Shown piece by piece: positions 1-4,954 of a stretch of 6,749 nucleotides of DNA; the stretch's first letter is position 1, and the number at the start of each line of letters is the position of its first letter. Position numbers and translations under genes: made by a program. The notes under the pieces are model-generated. The model was given only the letters and a program-made list of their open reading frames with translations. It was not told the DNA's origin and did not search any database. The DNA is taken from NCBI GenBank assembly GCA_945875065.1, contig CAMCJC010000145.1:1-6749 (forward strand), given 5' to 3'. Source of the stretch: an uncultured Propionibacteriaceae bacterium (lineage in GTDB: Bacteria; Actinomycetota; Actinomycetes; Propionibacteriales; Propionibacteriaceae).

Positions 1-233
1 CTCTGTGCGGTTTCAGTGGAACCTAAGTGGTTGAGGACGTTCCGGCGAAGGTCGTCTAGCTTGTCCGGCTGCAGCACGGTCAGTGTGAAGCCGGTGCCGG
101 CGGCCGCAAGCATGGCGACGGGCACAAGCGTGAGGATGGAGAAATAGGTGATGGCGGCGGCGTGCTGTGGGCCTTGCCTGACCAGGTAGCGGCGCCAGGT
201 TACGAGCAGCCGCCGCACCGCACGGCGCGGCAC
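1..233 (-). CDS. YihY/BrkB-family membrane protein, N-terminal part (runs off the left edge)
   Basis: This is the first 77 codons of an inner-membrane protein of the YihY/virulence factor BrkB family, a group of polytopic proteins of unsettled function (the old label 'ribonuclease BN' is wrong for them). The recognisable signature is the basic, tryptophan-containing N-terminus followed by GPQHAAAITYFSILTLVPV (about residues 21-39), the family's conserved first transmembrane entry, then a hydrophobic alanine-rich stretch to about residue 55 and a charged segment (PDKLDDLRRNVLNHLG). The chosen start is GTG at 233-231, about 5 nt after the stop of the upstream MerR gene; it lacks a clear Shine-Dalgarno sequence, and a second in-frame GTG lies five codons downstream. 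The rest of the gene, expected to add several more membrane helices, is outside the window. A competing open frame here reads the same DNA out of phase and has no family signature. Co-transcription with the MerR gene is inferred from the spacing. Confidence 0.8.
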   Translation of the reverse strand, partial: MPRRAVRRLLVTWRRYLVRQGPQHAAAITYFSILTLVPVAMLAAAGTGFTLTVLQPDKLDDLRRNVLNHLGSTETAQ

Positions 234-238
234 CGGAG

Positions 239-793
239 TCAGACGGCTTTGGCGCGCCGGCGCGAGGCGAGTTCGTTGTCGGGGTGATCGCCCGGACTGT
301 GGAGGCGCTCTTTAGGCAGGTCGTTGAGAGTGCCCTCAATCTCGTGCCAGACACTTGCCACAGAGATCAGGAACATGCCCTGCCCGCCCTTGGTCAGGTC
401 AAACAGTTCGTTTGCGGTGGTGACCTCGTAGACGCTGAAGCCGTCGCTGACGAGGGTGATCTCGGTGATGTCTTCGACGCCGCGGGCGCGCAGGTGCTCA
501 ATGGCGACCCGGATCTGCTGGAGCGAGATGCCGATGTCCAGGAAGCGTTTGACCACGCGCAGCAGCAGGATGTCGCGGAACGAGTAGAGGCGCTGGGTGC
601 CGGAACCGGACGCGTCGCGCAGTTCCGGCACGACCAAACCGGTTCGGGCCCAGTAGTCGAGCTGCCGGTAGGTGATCCCGGCGACCCGGTGCGCGACCGG
701 TCCCCGGAACCCCAAGTCCTTCGCAACCGGCGCGAAATCACCGTCGAACAGCGTCTCCTGCAGAGAATCCTGCTGTGATGCCTTGTCAGTCAC
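239..793 (-). CDS. MerR-family transcriptional regulator, Rv1830-like
   Basis: A 184-residue DNA-binding regulator of the actinobacterial Rv1830 type. A variable N-terminal tail (residues 1-35) precedes the MerR winged helix-turn-helix at about 36-105: AGITYRQLDYWARTGLVVP is the recognition region, GSGTQRLYSFRDILLLRVVKR the wing and second helix, and LDIGISLQQIRVAIEHLR the helix leading to the effector part. A short beta-rich C-terminal region follows (about 106-160, with TLVSDGFSVYE and LTKGGQGMF), ending in the ELASRRR tail also seen in the mycobacterial homologue. There is no cysteine in the protein, so it is not a metal or thiol sensor of the classic MerR kind; the ligand is unknown. The start is GTG at 793, supported by an AAGGAAGG ribosome-binding site six bases upstream. 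It follows the nuclease-domain gene after a 96-bp gap that could hold its own promoter, and the YihY gene follows almost immediately. Family identity is firm; targets are not known from sequence. Confidence 0.93.
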   Translation of the reverse strand: MTDKASQQDSLQETLFDGDFAPVAKDLGFRGPVAHRVAGITYRQLDYWARTGLVVPELRDASGSGTQRLYSFRDILLLRVVKRFLDIGISLQQIRVAIEHLRARGVEDITEITLVSDGFSVYEVTTANELFDLTKGGQGMFLISVASVWHEIEGTLNDLPKERLHSPGDHPDNELASRRRAKAV

Positions 794-889
794 TTCTAGC
801 CTTCCTTCGACCGGCCCTACGAAGCTAACCCGCCTCGCGCCGGTGGTTGGGAGACACGCCCTGACCCGCAGCGGGGTTGTGTAAAAACT
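794..889 (-). promoter_or_regulatory. 96-bp intergenic gap with a short perfect dyad, possible promoter/operator region
   Basis: This gap is much longer than most other junctions in the cluster, so it may separate transcription units. On the minus strand it opens with a T5 run just after the nuclease-domain stop codon, then contains a dyad CCCGC-T-GCGGG (865-875), and ends with the ribosome-binding site of the MerR gene. A loose -10-like TAGCTT lies downstream of the dyad, but I see no convincing -35 partner at normal spacing. MerR regulators often control their own promoters through dyads, so the inverted repeat is a candidate operator; this is inference only. Confidence 0.3.
800..807 (-). 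promoter_or_regulatory. Ribosome-binding site for the GTG-started MerR gene
   Basis: Read on the minus strand this is AAGGAAGG, separated by six bases (CTAGAA) from the GTG at 793-791. It is the strongest Shine-Dalgarno-like match in this gap, and it supports that GTG over any internal start. Confidence 0.7.
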
Positions 890-1375
890 CTACAGCCCAG
901 GTTCAGGGTTGCCGCCACCGGTCGAAAAGTCGTCGGGCGCGACCGAGTCCAAGAACTCCCGGAATCGCTCGACCTCCTCGCCCGCCGCTTCCTCGGCGAG
1001 CACACCCGCCTCGCTGAGCAGCATCTGCGGGCATTCGATCGTCCAGCCGCGGCGTACCGCGACGGCGACCAGGTCGCTGGGGCGGGCGTCGAGCACGGTT
1101 TCCCCAAATCGCAACTCGCCGTAGAACGTTCCCCCGCTGATGCCTGTGATCACTAGGTTCGGCTCCTTTTCGGGTGAGACGATCTCAATGAGCTGGCACA
1201 GCAGGTCGTGGGTCAACGGCCGTCCCAGGTTCTCATCGCTCTGCGCGACGACGATGGCGGCGGCGTCGGGTGAGGAGATCCAGATCGGCAGGCAGCGGGC
1301 GCCGTCACGTTCCTGCAGGATCAGAACCGGCGAGTCATGGATCATTCGGACGCCAACGACAATCAACTCCACCAT
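890..1375 (-). CDS. Bifunctional nuclease (BFN/DUF151) domain protein, Rv1829-like
   Basis: A 161-residue cytosolic protein built almost entirely of one BFN domain, the family named for plant nucleases with RNase and DNase activity; bacterial members such as mycobacterial Rv1829 are conserved but poorly characterised. Landmarks are the N-terminal strand MVELIVVGVR (1-10), the LPIWISSPDAAAI block (29-41), RPLTHDLL (52-59), GGTFYGELRF (81-90) and the highly conserved LDARPSDLVAVAVR (95-108). The tail carries an acidic helix and FREFLDSVAPDDF (138-150), which matches the C-terminal FLDSVSPDDF of the mycobacterial homologue. Length is normal for the family. The ATG at 1375 follows the upstream MerR stop by eight bases, with AGGAAG overlapping that stop as ribosome-binding site. 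Its position between two MerR regulators is the standard actinobacterial order, suggesting a shared regulatory role, but the substrate is unknown and nuclease activity should not be assumed. Confidence 0.93.
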   Translation of the reverse strand: MVELIVVGVRMIHDSPVLILQERDGARCLPIWISSPDAAAIVVAQSDENLGRPLTHDLLCQLIEIVSPEKEPNLVITGISGGTFYGELRFGETVLDARPSDLVAVAVRRGWTIECPQMLLSEAGVLAEEAAGEEVERFREFLDSVAPDDFSTGGGNPEPGL

Positions 1376-1383
1376 TGCGCTTC

Positions 1384-2061
1384 CTAGTTCATCAACTGCT
1401 GGGTCACCAACGCCGTGTGGGCGCCGATAACTGCACGATAGACCTCGTTGCGGATGTCGGTGGGTACTCCGGAACGGCGGCGGAACTGGCTGAGGACCTG
1501 CTCAATGAACGCGGCCTCCATGGTGGCGGACTGTTGGAGCGCCCGCAGCTGCCTCACGTCGACGCCGAACGCCGATAATCGCTTGGCGGCGACGGCGACG
1601 GCGAGCGACTCCCGCCCGAACACGTTGGTGTCGCGGCGTTGTCGCACGAGCTTCAGCCGTTCCAGCTCAATCAGCGCGGCCTCACCGAGGCCCGACTCGG
1701 CTAGGAGTTGCCGACGAGAGAACACCTGGTTTCGAGGTCGGCTGCGTTCAGGCGCTGGCTCTGTTGGGCGCGGCTGGGGCACCGGTTGGCCCTCTTCCGG
1801 GATGGTTTCGCCGCGATCGAGTGCATCCAACTGTTCTCGGATGACCTTCAGCGGCAGGTAGCGGTCGCGCTGCGCCCGGAGGACGAACAGCAGCCGTTCC
1901 ACATCCTTGTCATAAAACCGACGGTATCCCGAGGGTTGATCACGCTCGGGCGCGATCAACCCTTCGGCTTCCAGATAGCGCAGCTTCGAGACGGAAATGT
2001 CCGGAAACTCCCCCCGGATTGCGTCAAGCACTTGCCCGATCGTGCGCGGGGCGCTTGGCAT
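1384..2061 (-). CDS. MerR-family transcriptional regulator, Rv1828-like
   Basis: A 225-residue DNA-binding protein of the Rv1828 type. The winged helix-turn-helix spans about residues 7-82: TIGQVLDAIRGEFPDISVSK, LRYLEAEGLIAPERD, the wing PSGYRRFY, and KDVERLLFVLRAQRDRYLPLKVIREQLDALDRG. A proline/glutamate-rich linker follows (about 88-110), then a helical C-terminal domain (about 113-225) that begins FSRRQLLAESGLGEAALIEL and resembles a second helix-turn-helix-like fold instead of a small-molecule pocket. There are no cysteines, which argues against metal or thiol sensing. The start is ATG at 2061, overlapping the garA stop by one base (TGATG), so the two are probably translationally coupled. 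GAGG lies upstream but only about three bases from the ATG. The conserved garA-MerR-BFN-MerR order suggests these proteins work in the same physiological network; targets and signal are unknown. Confidence 0.94.
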   Translation of the reverse strand: MPSAPRTIGQVLDAIRGEFPDISVSKLRYLEAEGLIAPERDQPSGYRRFYDKDVERLLFVLRAQRDRYLPLKVIREQLDALDRGETIPEEGQPVPQPRPTEPAPERSRPRNQVFSRRQLLAESGLGEAALIELERLKLVRQRRDTNVFGRESLAVAVAAKRLSAFGVDVRQLRALQQSATMEAAFIEQVLSQFRRRSGVPTDIRNEVYRAVIGAHTALVTQQLMN

Positions 2062-2507
2062 CAGCCTCGCCCGGACTCGCTCATAAGGATCGTCGCGCGG
2101 TACTTCCCGATCTGGATCTCGTCGCCGTGGCGAAGCAGCGCCTTGCCGTCGATGAGAACCCGGTTGACGTAGGTGCCGTTGAGGCTGCCCAAATCCTCGA
2201 CCGCGAACTTCCCGTTCTCGCGGCTGATGCGAGCATGGTGGCGGGAGACCGTGATGTCGTCGAGGAAGACATCCGACTGCGGATGCCTGCCGAGCGAGGT
2301 GTTGTCGGAATCGATGAGGAACTGGGACTCCTTCACCCCGCCCCGGGTCACCAGTAGCAACGCGTCCCCGGGTGCGAGCTCTCCGGTCGCGGCGGCGAGC
2401 TCAGCCCCGACGACCGACAAGTGCTCGTCGCTCAGGACCGCGAAAACCCCGGTGGTGTCGTTACCGGGCTCCTTGAGCCCGTCGTTCTCGCCTGCGTTGG
2501 TAGTCAT
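2061..2507 (-). CDS. garA: GarA/OdhI-type FHA-domain regulator of central metabolism
   Basis: A 148-residue cytosolic FHA protein. In mycobacteria (GarA) and corynebacteria (OdhI) the unphosphorylated form binds and inhibits 2-oxoglutarate dehydrogenase and acts on glutamate metabolism; phosphorylation of a threonine in an N-terminal TT motif by Ser/Thr kinases such as PknG or PknB makes the FHA domain bind its own tail and switches it off. Here the tail has DTTGVF, placing the candidate threonines at 18 and 19; the mycobacterial motif is ETTSVF. The FHA domain occupies about 48-140, with the phosphothreonine-binding set GRH (73-75), SRHH (88-91) and NGTYVN (110-115), and the DVFLDDITVSRHH core nearly identical to known GarA. 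The ATG at 2507 has AAGGGGG six bases upstream. It is separated from the upstream DUF881 gene by 81 bp that hold a candidate promoter, and runs into the MerR gene with a one-base overlap. The usual neighbour gcvH is absent. Function by homology is strong. Confidence 0.94.
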   Translation of the reverse strand: MTTNAGENDGLKEPGNDTTGVFAVLSDEHLSVVGAELAAATGELAPGDALLLVTRGGVKESQFLIDSDNTSLGRHPQSDVFLDDITVSRHHARISRENGKFAVEDLGSLNGTYVNRVLIDGKALLRHGDEIQIGKYRATILMSESGRG

Positions 2508-2513
2508 CGCCGG

Positions 2514-2520
2514 CCCCCTT
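2514..2520 (-). promoter_or_regulatory. Ribosome-binding site of garA
   Basis: Minus-strand AAGGGGG lies six bases before the ATG at 2507-2505. It supports this start, which also gives the expected short acidic tail before the TT phosphorylation motif. Confidence 0.6.
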
Positions 2521-2550
2521 CACAATCCTGATGGTTTCTCAGCTTCCCCA

Positions 2551-2578
2551 AGCCTATCGGTACCAAACGAAGACTCAA
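2551..2578 (-). promoter_or_regulatory. Candidate sigma-70-type promoter upstream of garA
   Basis: On the minus strand, TTGAGT (2578-2573) and TAGGCT (2556-2551) are 16 bases apart. They resemble a -35 (TTGACA-like) and a -10 (TANNNT) in one of the two long intergenic gaps of the cluster. A start near position 2545 would give a leader of about 37 nt containing the garA ribosome-binding site. The match is modest, and high-GC actinobacterial promoters are hard to call by eye. It would allow the garA-MerR-BFN segment to be expressed apart from the envelope genes. Confidence 0.35.
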
Positions 2579-2588
2579 GTTAGCCTCG

Positions 2589-3317
2589 CTATTTCGGGCG
2601 GGCAAAACGTGGTTTCTCAGCCTGGGCTAGCGAGTCGATGCGGACATCGCTCTCTTGCGAGATCGTCACCTGCCCCTGCACGTTGCTGCCCTCGACCTGG
2701 CTGACGAGGCCGCCTCGGAAGCGGGCGCCCGTCTCCAAGGTCGCTGGATCGCCTATTACCTCCAACCTATACGGCGCGCTCAACGCAACCCCGTCGACCG
2801 AGATCTTGCCGGCAGCATCGCGGCCGATCCAGGTCCCCGTGGTGACCCGAGCCGCGTCGTTGAACTCGATCACCTCTCCCCCGGCATCGCGCATCTCCTC
2901 CAGGGCTTCCAGTAGCAGCTCTGGAGTGACTTTGGACTGTGGGTCCTGGATCACAATCCGGACCCCAGGCCCGTGCGCGGGAACGGTGCCTGCGAGGATC
3001 TTGAGGCGGTCCAGTCGTCGGCTTGCCTCGTCGTCGGCCTCCTTCGCGCCGGCGACACCTGAACGCAGCTCGTCACGGGTGGTCGTTAACTCGCGTACCT
3101 CGGATTCCAGGCGTCTCGTCTCTGCGGTGAGGTTGTCGAGGAGCTGCACGAGTTCGCTGCGGCGCAGGTTCGAGTAGTCCGGCTTAGCCGCTTGGGAACG
3201 GATGGTCCACACCACCAACAAGGCTGTGATGCACAGCATCGCCCCGACTACGAGCTGGCCGCGGCCGGGCTTTAGGAAGGAACGCCACAGGTCCGCCGAG
3301 GGTTTCGGCTCAGGCAT
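2589..3317 (-). CDS. DUF881 single-pass membrane protein, second copy
   Basis: A 242-residue protein of the DUF881 family (Bacillus YlxW/YlxX relatives; Rv1823/Rv1825 in mycobacteria), whose molecular role is unknown. It has a short cytoplasmic N-terminus, one transmembrane helix at about 22-38 (LVVGAMLCITALLVVWT), a charged coiled coil at about 52-106 (RRLESEVRELTTTRDELRSG is typical) and a C-terminal globular DUF881 domain from about 113, with GPGVRIVIQD, LLEALEEMRDAGGEVIEFND and SAPYRLEVIGDP. The globular part should lie outside the membrane. The ATG at 3317 overlaps the end of the small-basic-protein gene by eight bases and has no ribosome-binding site: the bases just before it read CCTCC. 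Translation is probably coupled to the upstream gene. It shares its domain plan with the other DUF881 gene, with clear sequence divergence. It is the last gene before the 81-bp gap, and no terminator is visible after it. Confidence 0.9.
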   Translation of the reverse strand: MPEPKPSADLWRSFLKPGRGQLVVGAMLCITALLVVWTIRSQAAKPDYSNLRRSELVQLLDNLTAETRRLESEVRELTTTRDELRSGVAGAKEADDEASRRLDRLKILAGTVPAHGPGVRIVIQDPQSKVTPELLLEALEEMRDAGGEVIEFNDAARVTTGTWIGRDAAGKISVDGVALSAPYRLEVIGDPATLETGARFRGGLVSQVEGSNVQGQVTISQESDVRIDSLAQAEKPRFARPK

Positions 3318-3642
3318 GGAGGATCACCCGGCGGATAGCGGCGACGTTGTTGAAGATCCGGATCCCCAGGACGACGATGACGCCGTTGGAAAGCTGCGAG
3401 CCGACGCCAATTTGGTCGCCGACGAACACGATCAGCCCGGCGATGAGCACGTTCGAGAGAAATGAGACCACAAAGACCCGGTCGGAGAAGACGCCCTCAA
3501 GCCAGCCCCGCGTCGCGCCGAGGATGGCATCGAGTGCCGCGACGATCGCGATCGGCAGGTACGGTTGCAGGAACGTCGGCAGGTTGGGCTCGACTAGGAA
3601 CCCGACGCCGATGCCGACGATCAGTCCGAGAACTGCCAGCAT
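3310..3642 (-). CDS. sbp: Small basic protein (Sbp/DUF1290), polytopic membrane protein
   Basis: A 110-residue hydrophobic protein of the DUF1290 'small basic protein' family, found next to DUF881 genes in Actinomycetota and in the ylxW-ylxX-sbp region beside ftsA in Bacillus; its function is unknown. Hydrophobic segments lie at about 2-18 (LAVLGLIVGIGVGFLV), 30-42, 56-75 (VFVVSFLSNVLIAGLIVFVG) and 85-100. Family landmarks are LQPYLPIAIVAALDAILGATRGWLEG (about 25-50) and GIRIFNNVAAIRR near the end. The last segment carries the basic residues that give the family its name. The ATG at 3642 follows the upstream DUF881 stop by eight bases, with GAGGG overlapping that stop and five bases from the ATG, a good ribosome-binding site. 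The stop codon lies inside the next gene's start region. The tight packing between two DUF881 genes suggests the three products form or serve one membrane assembly. Confidence 0.9.
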   Translation of the reverse strand: MLAVLGLIVGIGVGFLVEPNLPTFLQPYLPIAIVAALDAILGATRGWLEGVFSDRVFVVSFLSNVLIAGLIVFVGDQIGVGSQLSNGVIVVLGIRIFNNVAAIRRVILHA

Positions 3643-3650
3643 GTCTTCCC

Positions 3651-4427
3651 TCAGCTCTCCGCTTTCCTCAGCGTCATTCCGGGATCTCCCGGCAGCTGAA
3701 GGTCCTTGGTGGAAGCGAACACTTCGAAGCCTATCCCGTAGTTGTCATGGATGTACTGCCACCACGATCCGGCCTGCGTCCGAGCGAGTCGAGAGGGCAG
3801 CACGCTTGGGTCGCCGATCGCCTCAATTTGGTACGGCGGCGAGATTGAGACATAGTCGACGGTGATGGCCGAACCGGCCGAGCGGATCGGCGTGAGGGTA
3901 CTCACGCGGTGTCCGTTGATCGCTATCGCCTCAGCGCCAGCCTCCCACAGCCCATTAATCAGGCGGCTAAGGTCACTGTCGAAGATGACGCCCTTGCCGT
4001 TCCCGCTGCCTGAGGGAGCGTCGTTGGCGGTGATGACTAGGCCCGGCCCGGTGACCTCGGCACCGCCGATCTGGGCCTCGAGTGCGAAAACATCAGCGGC
4101 TACGCCGGAGTCTTGGATCTGGGAGCGTTGCAGTAACCGGATCTCCGCATCAAGCGTAGCGACCTCCTGGGACAGCGAATCGCGGCGTTCTTCTGCCTCT
4201 TTGGCGCGGGTCGCAAGGTCACTGCGTTCGTCGGCGACATCGGAACGGAGCGTGGCCAGCATCGCCACCACAATCAAAGCGGTCGCCAACGTGACCGCGA
4301 CCGCGAACCGGACCGGGGAGCGCCTGGGCGCGGTCGTCGTGCGGTACTCCGGTTCGAGGGCCCCCTCAGCCAGCTCGGTGAGGATGCTCATGCTCGCGTC
4401 AGACCGGCGTTCACCAGGTGGTTTCAC
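3651..4427 (-). CDS. DUF881 single-pass membrane protein, first copy
   Basis: A DUF881-family membrane protein of 258 residues if started at GTG 4427. Layout: a cytoplasmic N-terminus with the family-typical ILTELAEGALEPEY (about 15-28), one transmembrane helix at about 41-60 (FAVAVTLATALIVVAMLATL), a charged coiled coil at about 64-102, and a C-terminal DUF881 domain from about 122 with VTGPGLVITAND, LSRLINGLWEAGAEAIAING, TLTPIRSAG, VDYVSISPPYQIEAIGDP. Role unknown. The GTG overlaps the HIT stop by four bases (GTGA), the usual arrangement for coupled genes, with GAGG about ten bases upstream. An ATG at 4391 would shorten the protein by 12 residues and begin just before ILTEL; homologues commonly have a longer lead-in, so I prefer the GTG but cannot exclude the ATG. 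The longer open frame reaching into the HIT gene is not supported. In mycobacteria a pgsA gene precedes this cassette; here it does not. Confidence 0.9.
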   Translation of the reverse strand: MKPPGERRSDASMSILTELAEGALEPEYRTTTAPRRSPVRFAVAVTLATALIVVAMLATLRSDVADERSDLATRAKEAEERRDSLSQEVATLDAEIRLLQRSQIQDSGVAADVFALEAQIGGAEVTGPGLVITANDAPSGSGNGKGVIFDSDLSRLINGLWEAGAEAIAINGHRVSTLTPIRSAGSAITVDYVSISPPYQIEAIGDPSVLPSRLARTQAGSWWQYIHDNYGIGFEVFASTKDLQLPGDPGMTLRKAES

Positions 4428-4954
4428 GTCGGCCACGCCTCGGCGAGCAGGGCTCGCGCGTCTTCGAGGAGTTGAGGCAACACTCGTGTCTGCCCCACGA
4501 TGGGCATGAAGTTCATGTCGCCGACCCACCGGGGCACGACGTGCTGGTGGAGGTGCGCGGCGATTCCCGCGCCCGCGACGTCTCCCTGATTCATTCCGAT
4601 GTTGAAGCCGGCGGGCCCGGAGACGCGGGTCAGCGTCGTGATGGCTTTCTGAGTGAGTTCGGCGATCTCACGGGTTTCATCGTGCGTCGCGTCGACGTAG
4701 CCGCTGACGTGCCGGTATGGGCAGACCAGCAGGTGTCCGGGGGCGTAGGGGAACAGGTTCATCACCACGAACGCGTGGCCGCCGCGCGCGACGATCAACC
4801 CGTCGGCGTCGCTGCGGGTCGGCGAAACGCAGAACGGGCAGTCGGCCTCATTCTTGGGTTTGCCCTCCCCCTTGATATAGACCATCCGGTGCGGGGTCCA
4901 CAGGCGTTGGAACGCGTCGGGGACCCCGCACAGGGAGTCGGCGGACTCGGTCAT
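4424..4954 (-). CDS. HIT-family dinucleoside polyphosphate hydrolase/phosphorylase (Ap4A phosphorylase-like, Rv2613c type)
   Basis: A 176-residue cytosolic HIT-domain enzyme. Its mycobacterial relative Rv2613c cleaves Ap4A by phosphorolysis, and the same neighbourhood beside thrS suggests the same role here. The catalytic triad is HLHQH at 134-138 within GMNQGDVAGAG-IAAHLHQHVVPRW (nucleotide loop plus histidine triad), with the middle histidine, 136, expected to form the nucleotidyl intermediate. CPFC (39-42) is a likely zinc site, probably completed by downstream histidines. The nucleotide-base region LIVARGGHAFVVMNLFPYAPGHLLVCPYRHV (about 53-83) is typical. The N-terminus contains LWTPHRMVYI, shared with actinobacterial members. 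The ATG at 4954 overlaps the thrS stop by four bases (ATGA), so synthesis is probably coupled. Aminoacyl-tRNA synthetases make Ap4A as a by-product, which gives the pairing biochemical sense. Phosphorylase versus hydrolase activity cannot be settled from the sequence. Confidence 0.92.
   Translation of the reverse strand: MTESADSLCGVPDAFQRLWTPHRMVYIKGEGKPKNEADCPFCVSPTRSDADGLIVARGGHAFVVMNLFPYAPGHLLVCPYRHVSGYVDATHDETREIAELTQKAITTLTRVSGPAGFNIGMNQGDVAGAGIAAHLHQHVVPRWVGDMNFMPIVGQTRVLPQLLEDARALLAEAWPT

Noticed and set aside
13..354. Minus-strand open frame of 113 codons overlapping the left-edge gene and the MerR gene
   Set aside because: It reads the YihY coding DNA out of phase, giving an Arg/His/Pro-rich product with no family signature. 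The frame starting at GTG 233 gives the recognisable YihY N-terminus.
284..778. Long plus-strand open frame opposite the second MerR gene
   Set aside because: It is a GC-driven antisense shadow. The minus strand encodes a near full-length Rv1830-type MerR with a good ribosome-binding site. The same reasoning removes the other plus-strand frames across the window.
881..903. T5 run just after the nuclease-domain stop as an intrinsic terminator
   Set aside because: The preceding bases form at most a three-base-pair CCC/GGG stem, too weak for a terminator hairpin.
794..2588. Shared CGAGGC...CTTCGT sequence in both long gaps as a common regulator site
   Set aside because: The two half-motifs are spaced differently (7 versus 10 bases) and sit in different contexts; the similarity is within what GC-rich sequence gives by chance.
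4428..4529. Extended start for the first DUF881 gene inside the HIT gene
   Set aside because: The extra N-terminus is Arg/His-rich, overlaps the conserved C-terminus of the HIT protein and is not seen in the family. The GTG at 4427 or ATG at 4391 fits better.
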